This document shows, piece after piece, positions 55,321 through 63,284 of a stretch of 64,000 bases of DNA; the stretch's first letter is position 1, and each line of letters begins with the position of its first letter. Source of the DNA: Polyangium sp. 15x6 (GTDB lineage Bacteria; Myxococcota_A; Polyangia; Polyangiales; Polyangiaceae); assembly GCF_029960785.1 (NCBI RefSeq), contig NZ_JASBQE010000002.1, forward strand, positions 1 to 64,000, given 5' to 3'. The notes below the pieces were generated by a model, which was not told the origin of the DNA, did not search any database, and was given only the letters and a program-made list of their open reading frames with translations. The translations under genes were made by a program, and so were the position numbers.

Positions 55321-56719
55321 ATCCGTGGAGTCATGGCTCGGGCGCATCTTCGAGCGCGCCCAGCGCGCCGCCCTCCTGACTGGGCTCCTCGCCCAGGGCT
55401 GCACGACCGAATCCACGCAGGCGCTCGCGGAGCCTCTGGACGCGGACGCCGTCGATGAGGCGGGGAGCGCGCAGGTGGCCCGCGGGGTGCCTTGCGCGCC
55501 CGGCACGTACATCCCCATCTCGGCGAGCGGCCTCTCGCCCGCCCGGCGCTTCGATTACCTCGCCATCCGCACCCTCCACGGCGTCCCGGCCAGCGAGGAG
55601 GTCCCGGAGCGCTGGACGGTCTCCGATTTCAGCGTCGTCAGCGAGGTGGGCACCGCCTGCGCGACGGCCACGACCCGCGAATGCCACCAGAAGATCCGCA
55701 TGCACCCGGAGCCCTTCCGGCGGACGAGTTGCTTGCAGCTCTGCAGCGAGACGTCGGTCGTGACCACGGCGGGCGACGAGGTGCGACGCTGGGTCGGCGT
55801 CCCGGAGATCCTTTCGCTCCTCGGCCCGATCGACACGCCCGACGAGGCGCTGCTGCTCGTGGAGTCCATGGGATACGACCTCACCTGCGACGATGCCGAG
55901 CGCACCACCGTGCGCGCGGCGCCGGACGGCTTCTTCGTGACGGCCACGAAGATCACGAGAGACTGCGCGCCGATCATCACCACACGATTCACGTTTCGCA
56001 TCTGGCGCAGCGGCGAGATCCAGCAGGTCCGCACCGAGGAAATCGATCGGGACTCGGCGTGCATCGGGCGGGTCCCGGCCGGGCTCACGAGCGCGCACGC
56101 GGACGAGGGGCGGTCTCTGCTCGGGGACTTCCTCGCGCGCGCCGCGCACCTGGAGGCGGCGAGCGTGATCGCCTTCGAGCGGCTCGCGGCGGAGCTCTCC
56201 GCGCTCGGCGCGCCGGCGTCGCTCGTGCACGAGGCGCGGAAGGCGGCCGAGGACGAGGTCCGGCACGCGGACGTGGTCTCGGCCCTCGCGCAGGCGCGCG
56301 GCGGCGGCACGCCCGTCTCGCCGTGCGTGGAGGAGTTGCCGCGCCGCGCGCTCTTCGCGCTCGCCCTGGAGAATGCGGTGGAGGGCTGCGTGCGCGAGAC
56401 GTTCGGGGCGCTCGTGGGGGCGCATCAGGCGCGGCGCGCGGCGGACGCCGAGCTCGCGGCGGCGATGCGGGACATCGCGGCCGACGAGGCGCGGCACGCG
56501 GCCCTGTCGTGGAAGGTCCACGTCTGGGCGATGGAGCGGCTCGGGCCGGAGGAGAGGGCGCACATTCAGCAGGCGCAGGCCGACGCGTTTTCGCGCCTCG
56601 CGGCGTCGACGACGCGCGCCCCGGCGCCCGAGGTGGCGCACGCGGCGGGTTTGCCGGGGCCTGCCGAGGCGGCATGCCTGCTCGACGTGCTTCGGCAGGG
56701 CGTCCTGGCGGAGGCGTAG
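55277..56719 (+). CDS. Ferritin-like di-iron protein with extra N-terminal domain
   Basis: 480 residues; GGGAGG lies 6-11 bases before the ATG. Residues 1-75 hold a possible lipoprotein signal (LLTGLLAQGC). Residues about 85-270 form a separate beta-rich, Cys-containing domain (RRFDYLAIRTLHGVPASEEV; IITTRFTFRIWRSGEIQQVR) of unknown role. From about 276 on there is a four-helix ferritin-like bundle with ligands Glu293, Glu327/His330, Glu374 and Glu404/His407 (DEVRHADVV and DEARHAALS). Both halves of a di-iron site are present. Family members of this kind are frequent in myxobacteria; reaction unknown. It follows the shorter paralogue by 143 bases. Confidence 0.75.
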   Translation: MAHRFLRGCTPDPGESVESWLGRIFERAQRAALLTGLLAQGCTTESTQALAEPLDADAVDEAGSAQVARGVPCAPGTYIPISASGLSPARRFDYLAIRTLHGVPASEEVPERWTVSDFSVVSEVGTACATATTRECHQKIRMHPEPFRRTSCLQLCSETSVVTTAGDEVRRWVGVPEILSLLGPIDTPDEALLLVESMGYDLTCDDAERTTVRAAPDGFFVTATKITRDCAPIITTRFTFRIWRSGEIQQVRTEEIDRDSACIGRVPAGLTSAHADEGRSLLGDFLARAAHLEAASVIAFERLAAELSALGAPASLVHEARKAAEDEVRHADVVSALAQARGGGTPVSPCVEELPRRALFALALENAVEGCVRETFGALVGAHQARRAADAELAAAMRDIAADEARHAALSWKVHVWAMERLGPEERAHIQQAQADAFSRLAASTTRAPAPEVAHAAGLPGPAEAACLLDVLRQGVLAEA

Positions 56720-56770
56720 TCCGGGGGTTCGGCGGGGCGATCCTCGTAGGTCATCACGCCCCACGCGGGC

Positions 56771-57742
56771 TCACTTTCCCACGCGCGCGATGGCCCCCGG
56801 CCGCGCGATGGTTCCGAGCGCATACGCGATACCGCTTCGCAGCGTGCTGCGCGTGATGATCCCGGTCATGTCTGCGTTCATCTCGACGAGGGTCTGCGCG
56901 ATGGCCGGCTTGATGCCGGTAAGCACCACCTGCGCGCCGAGCAGCCGCGTGGCCTGCGCGGCTTGCACGAGCGCCTGGGCCACCTGCTCGTCGATCTCCC
57001 GGACCCCGGTGATATCGAGGATCACGATGGTCGCCGCGTGCATCGCGACGCCCGCGAGCAACGTCTCGAGGATCTGCTCCGCTCGTTCCCCTTCGATTGC
57101 GCCGACGAGCGGCATGGCCACGACCCCGCGCTCGATCGGCAGGAGCGGCGTGACGAGCTCACGGATCGTCTGCTTCTGGGCCGCGATGATCCTGTCCCGG
57201 ACTGCGGCTTCTTGTGTCTCGAGTTGCCTGCGGGCGGTAACATCGGTGGCCGTCACGCCGATCGCCACAATGGTTCCCTGGTGGAAGATCGGAAACTTCA
57301 GCGTGAGAAAGACGCGTTCGCCCTGGGGGTGCTGGATCGTGTCCTCGGCCTCGATCGATTTCCCTGTCGCGAGGACCGTGGCGTCGGACGCCGCGATGAC
57401 CTTTGCAAACTCAGGTGGAAAAAGGTCCCGATCGATGATGCCGAGCATCTGCGCCTTCTCCATTCCAAAGAAGTGCGCGCAATGCTGGTTGACCAGGATG
57501 AGGCGCCCCTGCAGATCTTTGGCGTACATCGGCGAGGGGGCATGATCGACGAGCGCCTGGAGGATGTTGAGGTTGACGCCTCGCTCCTCTACGGCACTCC
57601 TCGGTCCGCTGGCGAGCGCCCCTCGCGCGGATTCGAGCTCCGCTTCGAGCGCGACCACGCGCCCCTCCAGCTCCTCGACGCGCGCTCGCCAGGCGAGCGC
57701 ATCGACGGACGCTGCCGTCTCCTTGTTCGCGTCTTCCGTCAC
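56771..57742 (-). CDS. PAS-STAS protein, RsbR/stressosome type
   Basis: 323 residues. A short coiled coil (ARVEELEGRVVALEAELESA) leads to a PAS domain (about 60-175; VDHAPSPMYAKDLQGRLILV, DTIQHPQGERVFLTLKFPIF), then a linker helix and a STAS domain (about 210-315) with VVAMPLVGAIEGERAEQILE, TIVILDITGVREIDEQVAQA and LGAQVVLTGIKPAIAQTLVE. The Thr of LDITGV is at the site phosphorylated by RsbT in RsbR/RsbS. Such proteins build stressosomes that sense small molecules or redox state. RsbT, RsbS or SpoIIE-type genes are not adjacent, so it is an orphan module. The second half ends in a basic stretch. Confidence 0.88.
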   Translation of the reverse strand: MTEDANKETAASVDALAWRARVEELEGRVVALEAELESARGALASGPRSAVEERGVNLNILQALVDHAPSPMYAKDLQGRLILVNQHCAHFFGMEKAQMLGIIDRDLFPPEFAKVIAASDATVLATGKSIEAEDTIQHPQGERVFLTLKFPIFHQGTIVAIGVTATDVTARRQLETQEAAVRDRIIAAQKQTIRELVTPLLPIERGVVAMPLVGAIEGERAEQILETLLAGVAMHAATIVILDITGVREIDEQVAQALVQAAQATRLLGAQVVLTGIKPAIAQTLVEMNADMTGIITRSTLRSGIAYALGTIARPGAIARVGK

Positions 57743-58106
57743 GCGCGGCCCCTCCCTCCCGTCGCAGCTGATCTCGCACGGTAGGCTTTTGTTCGCGGCA
57801 GATCAAGACGGCTGGGTACGCTCGAGCGCGGGCGTGGTCGACGCTTCTGCGGACCACCCAAACCCAAGAGAGTGCCCATGGGGGCCATGAGCGCTATCCG
57901 GGGCGTTTCACGGGTGAAGCCCGCGGCCCTTCGTAAGCGGGCATGTGTATGGTTTCCCGTCGCTTCCCCTTCGGTCGGACTTGATGTCAATGGTGCTCGG
58001 GCCATGATCCCGGTGCTCCGTCAACTCCAAGATCCAGATAGGACGGTTGGACACCGCTTCTGGTCACGAGGACACGGTCGGCAACCGATGGGGGATGTCG
58101 TAATGC
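57743..58106. other. Intergenic region without a supported gene
   Basis: It lies between the divergent PAS-STAS gene and the zinc-finger gene and so should hold both promoters. Frames here give mixed, Arg/Pro-rich translations with no domain. GGGCGTTTCACGGGTGAAGCCC near 57900 can fold into a small hairpin. I see no other structure. Confidence 0.4.
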
Positions 58107-58349
58107 GTGCTGGGCTGCTGCGAGCGCAATGCTGGCCGCATCGAGCATCTGGCCGGCCCCGAAGGCGCGTGCCATGCGCGGCAGGGCGAAATCGCGCGGG
58201 CGGACGCGCTCCGGACGTGTTCGTTCTGCGGGAGAACCGAGGCACAAACGAAGCTCGCTGCCGGGCCCGCCGCGAACATCTGTGCGACCTGCGCGCGCCT
58301 GGTCTGCGGAGTGCTGGGGCTTCGGCTGCTCGACACCGAGTCGAGATGA
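58107..58349 (+). CDS. Stand-alone ClpX-type C4 zinc finger
   Basis: 80 residues, GTG start directly after an in-frame TAA, with GGGGGA about ten bases upstream. Residues about 38-72 read CSFCGRTEAQTKL, AAGPAANICATCARLVC: two CxxC pairs separated as in the zinc-binding domain of ClpX, which binds adaptors and substrates. The AAA module that follows in ClpX is missing, so it is either a small regulator of Clp activity or a general zinc-binding protein. The first 36 residues are not conserved-looking. Fifty bases downstream the next gene begins, starting a tight cluster. Confidence 0.65.
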   Translation: MLGCCERNAGRIEHLAGPEGACHARQGEIARADALRTCSFCGRTEAQTKLAAGPAANICATCARLVCGVLGLRLLDTESR

Positions 58350-58398
58350 AGGGTTCGTCTTGACCGGCCACAACGTGGAGGTGTACTCTCTCGCCTCT

Positions 58399-58716
58399 AT
58401 GCACAGCCCTCCTGATTGGGGTTTCGAATTCAACCCCGCGATTCTCCTCGGCCTCGTCGAACGATCCATTCTCGCGCAAGTGAACGGCCGTGAGTTCCGG
58501 CTCGTGATGCTCACGGACGAGCGCGGCGCGCGGCCCCTCGTCCTGATGCAGACCAAAGACGGCGCCTGCGTCTGGGCCCTTCCGGCGGTCGTGCCCGAGG
58601 GCGCTTTTGCGGTCCCCATCTCGGCCAGGGCGGTCGAGGCGCTTCGCGCGGGTGCCACGTCCGGGCTCGCACTCCGCGTGGATGATCGCGGTCTCGCTTT
58701 TGCCGACGTTCCGTGA
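58399..58716 (+). CDS. Hypothetical protein
   Basis: 105 residues counted from the ATG at 58399; GGAGG lies further upstream than usual (about 17 bases), so an in-frame GTG at 58381 could be the real start. It is a compact alpha/beta protein: FEFNPAILLGLVERSILAQV, GREFRLVMLTDERGARPLVL, GACVWALPAVVPEGAFAVPI, ARAVEALRAGATSGLALRVD. No signal, no membrane segment, no motif I can name. Its stop overlaps the start of the membrane-protein gene by 4 bases (GTGA), so the two are translationally coupled. Confidence 0.6.
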   Translation: MHSPPDWGFEFNPAILLGLVERSILAQVNGREFRLVMLTDERGARPLVLMQTKDGACVWALPAVVPEGAFAVPISARAVEALRAGATSGLALRVDDRGLAFADVP

Positions 58717-59354
58717 CGGGCCCGCACGTTGCCGTCTACGTCGTCTCGATCCTCGCACTGCTCGTGGCCCTGTCGCGGGCGCAGGGTGATCGCGAGTTCT
58801 TGCCCCTGGTTTGGCTTGCGGTTCTCGGCAACGTAGGGAGCGCGATCGCCGACGTCGCGCCTCTCATCAAAAACAACGCGCCGGTTCCTTACGTTGGCGC
58901 GCCACTCTGGGCCTGGCGAGCCGAGCATGCGGCTTGGCTCGCCTGGTTCGTCTCCGTTCCCGCCTGCGCGGATGCCCTTCGCGGCGTCCCGCGCCACCGC
59001 ATCCATGTCGGCATATGGCTCGCGCTCGTCGCCCTCGTCTGCGGCGGGTATCCCCTGATTCGTGGGGAACGGCTTCGCCTCCTTTATTCTGTCATTCAAG
59101 TCGCGATTGCGCTCTACGTCGGGCTGTCCGTGTACCTCGCCAAGCGCGGCGGTATACCACGAACGCCGGCGCGGCTGGTCGGTTTTGCTTTTCTGGCGGG
59201 TGAGATCACCTTGCCCGTCGTGGTGTACGCCCGGATCGGCCCGTGGAACTACACGGAGGCGGTCCGGTTCGTGCAATTCTTTTTCATGCTGGTGGGGTGT
59301 TTATGGGTGCGTCGTTATCGTTCATTGTCGGACTCGTCGTCGCGTTTCTCATAA
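58713..59354 (+). CDS. Multi-pass membrane protein, unknown
   Basis: 213 residues, GTG start. Six or seven hydrophobic helices are spread over the whole length (VAVYVVSILALLVALS; LVWLAVLGNVGSAIADVAPL; HAAWLAWFVSVPACADA; VGIWLALVALVCGGYPLI; LLYSVIQVAIALYVGLSVYL; LVGFAFLAGEITLPVVVYAR; FVQFFFMLVGCLWVRRY). Loops are short and basic on one side. I do not recognise a transporter or enzyme motif. It overlaps the upstream gene by 4 and the downstream gene by 52 bases, which is unusual and points to a fixed gene set. Confidence 0.65.
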   Translation: MTGPHVAVYVVSILALLVALSRAQGDREFLPLVWLAVLGNVGSAIADVAPLIKNNAPVPYVGAPLWAWRAEHAAWLAWFVSVPACADALRGVPRHRIHVGIWLALVALVCGGYPLIRGERLRLLYSVIQVAIALYVGLSVYLAKRGGIPRTPARLVGFAFLAGEITLPVVVYARIGPWNYTEAVRFVQFFFMLVGCLWVRRYRSLSDSSSRFS

Positions 59355-60007
59355 CTGGAGCAGCCTTCCTGCTCCTCGCCCGCGACAAGATGCGCGCGGA
59401 TCACCAGTGGTACATCGAGGTGCACGGCGCATCGCCGGGGCTCTTCACGTTGTTCATGGTCGTCCTGTTCGGTCGCTCTGCCCCTGCCGCCGCGGAGCCC
59501 CGGGACGAAGCCGCCGTCGCCACGATTGCGGCGACGCAGGAGAGCGAGGAGCCTGCCTCGGAGGACGAGCCCCCCACCTCGTCCGAGGACTATCAAGACA
59601 AGCGGGACCCGCTCGAAATCGGCGGCGATTACATCGGCATGGGCGCCCTCTTCCTGGTCAAGGCCGCGGCGCAACATGAAGCGCAGGAGGTCATGGCCGA
59701 AGTCTACGAGGACGAGCCTTATGACGTCCGCGAGCGGCACGCCATCGCCCTGTCGACGGCCGGGCGCATTTCGTTACGCGCGGCCCTCCTCCTGCGGATC
59801 TTCGGCGAACACTGCGAGAAGGTCGCGCGCGCCTTCCAGGAGAAGGGGGCCTCGCCGAGCCGCGATCAGGACGCGTGGTGGCCGGACGTGGATGCGCTCG
59901 TCGCGATGGCAGAGCGCGAGCATCGGGAGGCGAGCGCTCGGCGAGAGCGAGCGCCGCTGCGGGTCGTCGAGCTACCCGACGAACCGGAGAATGATGGGGG
60001 CGCGTGA
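59303..60007 (+). CDS. Membrane-anchored hypothetical protein
   Basis: 234 residues counted from the ATG at 59303 (GGTGGGG upstream). It begins with a membrane helix (LSFIVGLVVAFLITGAAFLL), a short basic loop, a second hydrophobic segment (GLFTLFMVVLFG), a Glu/Ala/Pro-rich linker of 40 residues, and a soluble helical part (FLVKAAAQHEAQEVMAEVYE; LRAALLLRIFGEHCEKVARA) ending in a basic-acidic tail. Its first 17 codons overlap the end of the previous gene. It probably works with that membrane protein. No family recognised. Confidence 0.6.
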   Translation: MGASLSFIVGLVVAFLITGAAFLLLARDKMRADHQWYIEVHGASPGLFTLFMVVLFGRSAPAAAEPRDEAAVATIAATQESEEPASEDEPPTSSEDYQDKRDPLEIGGDYIGMGALFLVKAAAQHEAQEVMAEVYEDEPYDVRERHAIALSTAGRISLRAALLLRIFGEHCEKVARAFQEKGASPSRDQDAWWPDVDALVAMAEREHREASARRERAPLRVVELPDEPENDGGA

Positions 60008-60081
60008 CGGGGGCGGTGTAGGTGTCCATCGCGGCGTCCTCGTGACAACGTTGGTTCGATTCGATCCGGTAGGCTGGTTTC

Positions 60082-60585
60082 ATGTCGCCCACGATGCCCA
60101 GGATTGAAGAGGGTCTGCGGAATGCTCTCCAAAGGCTTACGGGCCAGCCGCGCGTGACCGCTCTGGACGATATGATCAATGTGGACGCGCAGGGTGAAGA
60201 GTATCTCCTCGTGTACGCCATCCTCGATGATCGCGATGCGAGCCCCGTCCCGCCGCGCGAACAGCTCGCGCGTATCGAGGAGATCATCCAAGCCGCGCCG
60301 CGTGTCGGCAGCCTGAGACGTACGATGACCAAGAAGTCCACGAGCAAACGTACCCCCCCGAGCGCTTGTCGCTGGCGGCCCGCCGGCCCGCCCGCGTGCC
60401 GCGCGCCCCCCGACCCGTCGCGACGGCCTACGGCGAAGACGTACAAGATTTCGGCCGAGAGGCAGCATCGACGGCGAGAACAAAATTATGGTTACAGCTC
60501 TGGTTTTTGCCCTACAATCTACGAACATGACAGGGTTGAGATATTTCGCACTGACCGTTCTCGCGGCAGCGACGGCCGCCTGTGA
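60082..60585 (+). CDS. Small hypothetical protein with Arg-rich extension
   Basis: 167 residues. The first 80 look coded and globular (IEEGLRNALQRLTGQPRVTA, QGEEYLLVYAILDDRDASPV, REQLARIEEIIQAAPRVGSL). The rest is an Arg/Pro/Ser-rich sequence that runs 59 bases into the M13 peptidase gene and is unlike protein. A frameshift or lost stop near 60330 may have lengthened the gene. Function unknown. Confidence 0.45.
   Translation: MSPTMPRIEEGLRNALQRLTGQPRVTALDDMINVDAQGEEYLLVYAILDDRDASPVPPREQLARIEEIIQAAPRVGSLRRTMTKKSTSKRTPPSACRWRPAGPPACRAPPDPSRRPTAKTYKISAERQHRRREQNYGYSSGFCPTIYEHDRVEIFRTDRSRGSDGRL
60491..60518 (+). promoter_or_regulatory. Sigma-70-like promoter of the M13 peptidase gene
   Basis: GTTACA at 60491-60496 (four of six matches to TTGACA), a 16-base spacer and TACAAT at 60513-60518, in AT-rich DNA. 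The ATG at 60527 lies about 8 bases further, so the mRNA would be nearly leaderless. This is the best promoter-like sequence in the window. Confidence 0.5.
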
Positions 60586-62623
60586 CGCCAGCCGCCCCGC
60601 GGTGGCCACCCCCGCGTCGCCCCGCCCGAGCCCCACCCCGGTGACGGCGCCAGCCCCCCCTCAAAAGCACGTCACGCTCGGCGACGTCGGCCTCGACCCG
60701 ACCGCGCTCGATCGCACCGCCGACCCTTGCCAGGACTTCTATCAATACGCCTGCGGCGGCTGGCTTGCCAAGAACGAGATACCCGCCGACCGCACCCGCG
60801 TGGGTCGCAATATCGAGATCGTCGAACGAAACCAGAACGCACTCAGAAGCATTCTCGAGAGCGCTTCGTCGCAGTCGACCGGCGACCCGGCGCTAGAGGC
60901 CGTCGGCACCTTCTACGGCACGTGCGTCGACGAAGCGGCGCTCGAGGCCGCCGGCACCAAGGGCATCGACCCCCTTGTAAAGAAAGTGCGCGCGGTGCGT
61001 GACCTGCCTTCGCTCGTCGCCGCCGTCGCCGAGCTGCACCGACACGGCATCTTTTCGATCTTCGTCATCGGCAGCGAGCAAGACGCGAAGGACGCGACGC
61101 GCGTCATCGCCCGCCTCGACCAAGGCGGCCTCGGGTTGCCCGACCGCGACGACTACCTGAACGACGACGCGCGGTCGAAAGAGATTCGAACGCACTATCT
61201 CGACCACGTCGGTCGCATGATGCAGCTTGCCGGCAAGAAGCCCGCCGATGCAAAGAAGGCCGCCGACGACGTGATGGCGATCGAGACCGCGCTCGCCCGC
61301 GCCTCGAAGACGCGCGTCGAGCGGCGCGACCCGTCCGGCATGTACAACAAGGTCGACCGCGCAGGGCTCGCGCGCCTCGCGCCCACCTGGGGCTGGAGCG
61401 CCTACTTCAAGGGCCTGGGCTTCGAAGGCCTGCACGACTTCAACGTCACCGCCCCGGGCTTTCTGCAGGGCCTCGAGCACCTGCTCGCGTCGACCAAGCC
61501 GGCGGCGTGGCAGGCCTACCTCGAGTGGCATGTTCTGAACGCCACCGCCGACGCGCTACCAAAAAGGTTCGACGACGAATCGTTCACCATGTGGCGGTTT
61601 TTGAGCGGCCAGCAGAAGCAGCGAGACCGCTGGAGGCGCTGCGTGACCGCCACCGACGCCGCGCTCGGCGAGTCGCTCGGCCGGTTCTTCGTCGCCCGCC
61701 ACTTCGCCGGCGAGAGCCGCGATGTCGTCCGGCAGATGATCGGCGCCATCAGCGAGGCCTTCGACGAGCGCTTCGGCGAGCTCGGCTGGATGGACGAAAA
61801 AACCAAAGAGCGCGCCCGCGAAAAGCGCCAGCAGATAGCCTACCTCATCGGCTACCCGAACACGTGGCGCGTCTATGATTTCTCTCTCGACAAGAAGGTG
61901 CACGCGGCCAACGTGCTCGCCGGCAAGGCCTTCGAGGTGAAGCGCCAACTCACCAAGGTGGGCAAGCCCGTCGACCGCGAGGACTGGCAAATGAGCCCGC
62001 CCACGGTGAACGCCTACTACGACCCGCAGCTCAACCAAATGGCCTTCCCGGCAGGCATTTTGCAGCCGCCCTTTTTCTCGGCCCGCTCTGGCCTGGCCGT
62101 CAACATGGGCGCGACCGGCGAGACCATCGGCCACGAACTCATCCACGGCTTCGACGACGAGGGCTCGCGGTACGACGGCAAGGGCAACCTCGCGTCGTGG
62201 TGGGAGCCTGAAACGCGCAGGCGCTTCGAGGCCAGGGCGCAATGCGTCGTCGACCAGTATTCGGCCTACGAGCCCCTGCCCGGCGTGAAGATCAACGGCA
62301 AGCTGACCCTCGGCGAGAACATCGCCGACATCGGTGGCCTCAAGCTCGCCTTTCGCGCGTATCGCGCCCTGCGAAAGAGCGCAGAAGAGCGCATTCGGGC
62401 CGACGGGTTCGACGAAGACCAACAGTTTTTTCTGTCGTTCGGCCAGTCTCAGTGCACGAAGTGGCGTGAAGAGCGGGCGCGCACGCTCTTGCAGACCGAC
62501 CCGCATTCGCTGGCAAAATTTCGGGTAAACGGGTCTGTCTCGAACATGCCCGAGTTCGCCCGCGCCTTCTCATGCGCCGAGGGCAAGGCCCTGAACCCCG
62601 AGCAGCGCTGCGACGTCTGGTGA
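60527..62623 (+). CDS. M13-family (neprilysin-like) metallopeptidase, lipoprotein
   Basis: 698 residues. The signal peptide MTGLRYFALTVLAAATAAC decides the start at 60527. A Pro-rich linker is followed by PCQDFYQYACGGWLAKNEIP, the M13 N-domain opening. The catalytic block is ETIGHELIHGFDDEGSRYDG with HELIH at about 536-540, and GENIADIGGLKLAFRAYRAL gives the third zinc ligand Glu and the ExxxD Asp. The end has SQCTKWREERARTLLQTDPH and the closing FRVNGSVSNMPEFARAFSC, with C-terminal Trp as in neprilysins. It cuts short peptides outside the cell or in the periplasm. The 43-bp repeat region follows. Confidence 0.95.
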   Translation: MTGLRYFALTVLAAATAACDASRPAVATPASPRPSPTPVTAPAPPQKHVTLGDVGLDPTALDRTADPCQDFYQYACGGWLAKNEIPADRTRVGRNIEIVERNQNALRSILESASSQSTGDPALEAVGTFYGTCVDEAALEAAGTKGIDPLVKKVRAVRDLPSLVAAVAELHRHGIFSIFVIGSEQDAKDATRVIARLDQGGLGLPDRDDYLNDDARSKEIRTHYLDHVGRMMQLAGKKPADAKKAADDVMAIETALARASKTRVERRDPSGMYNKVDRAGLARLAPTWGWSAYFKGLGFEGLHDFNVTAPGFLQGLEHLLASTKPAAWQAYLEWHVLNATADALPKRFDDESFTMWRFLSGQQKQRDRWRRCVTATDAALGESLGRFFVARHFAGESRDVVRQMIGAISEAFDERFGELGWMDEKTKERAREKRQQIAYLIGYPNTWRVYDFSLDKKVHAANVLAGKAFEVKRQLTKVGKPVDREDWQMSPPTVNAYYDPQLNQMAFPAGILQPPFFSARSGLAVNMGATGETIGHELIHGFDDEGSRYDGKGNLASWWEPETRRRFEARAQCVVDQYSAYEPLPGVKINGKLTLGENIADIGGLKLAFRAYRALRKSAEERIRADGFDEDQQFFLSFGQSQCTKWREERARTLLQTDPHSLAKFRVNGSVSNMPEFARAFSCAEGKALNPEQRCDVW

Positions 62624-62660
62624 GCCGCACTCCGACGACGATTTTTGTTCGATCGGTCCG

Positions 62661-62760
62661 CGAGAATCAACCTGCCGGATCACGTTACGGAGGCCCATGG
62701 CCTTCGCACCCGCCTTGACGGTTTCCGAGAATCGACCTGTCGGACCACGTTTCGGATGCG
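62661..62760. repeat. Pair of about 34-bp direct repeats
   Basis: CGAGAATCAACCTGCCGGAT at 62661 and CGAGAATCGACCTGTCGGAC at 62726 begin two related stretches that stay alike for about 34 bases, 65 bases apart. They lie in non-coding DNA just after the M13 gene. Confidence 0.6.
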
Positions 62761-62789
62761 GATGGTCTCCGTATCCGCCATGCCGGACA

Positions 62790-62925
62790 GCGTCACCCAG
62801 GGTCCCGGTCTACGTGCTCAAGCCCCCGGTCTACGCCAACCGACGGGATGGGTCGACATCGCCTCGCCAACAGCGAGGAAGTGTCACCCGAGGTCCCGGT
62901 CTGAAGTGTTACCCAAGATTCCGGT
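62790..62925. repeat. Three 20-bp direct repeats, possible IS21-type end
   Basis: GCGTCACCCAGGGTCCCGGT (62790-62809), GTGTCACCCGAGGTCCCGGT (62881-62900) and GTGTTACCCAAGATTCCGGT (62906-62925) are variants of one sequence. Several spaced copies of a short end repeat are typical of IS21-family ends, but no istA or istB gene is present, so the assignment is inference. Confidence 0.5.
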
Positions 62926-62931
62926 TGCACA

Positions 62932-63250
62932 CTTGCCCAAGCCCATGGTCCCGAGCATCCGCTCGGCCTACCTGCTTGCCCAAACGCATGCTCCCGACCA
63001 TCGCCTCGGCCTACCCGCTTGCCCGAGCCCATGCTCGCGACCAGCCGCGCGGCCTACCCGCTTGCCCGAGCCCATGCTCGCGACCAGCCGCGCGGCCTAC
63101 CCGCTTGCCCGAGCCCATGGTCCCGACCATCGCCTCGGCCTGGCCCCTACCCCATCCCCATGGTCGCGTTCATCGCCTCGGCCTACCCGCTTGCCCGAGC
63201 CCATGCTCCTGACCATCACCTCGGCCTACCTGCTCCGCCAACCCCGTGGT
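62932..63250. repeat. 43-bp tandem repeat array, about 7.5 units
   Basis: The block CCTACC-GCTTGCCC recurs or is recognisable at 62967, 63010, 63053, 63096, 63139, 63182 and 63225, exactly 43 bases apart each time. Units at 63010 and 63053 are identical over the full length; the others differ by several bases. Because 43 is not a multiple of three, the array cannot code for a repeated peptide in one frame. It fills the space between the M13 and Uma2 genes. Confidence 0.9.
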
Positions 63251-63284
63251 CGAGGACGGCACGGGCGGGCGGCGTAGGTGGCCC

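Noticed and set aside
57872-58363. 163-codon frame upstream of and overlapping the zinc-finger gene
   Set aside because: The translation has no domain, and the zinc-finger frame in the same DNA has two clear CxxC pairs.
62932-63250. CRISPR-like array
   Set aside because: Units follow each other without unique spacers, and no cas gene is present.
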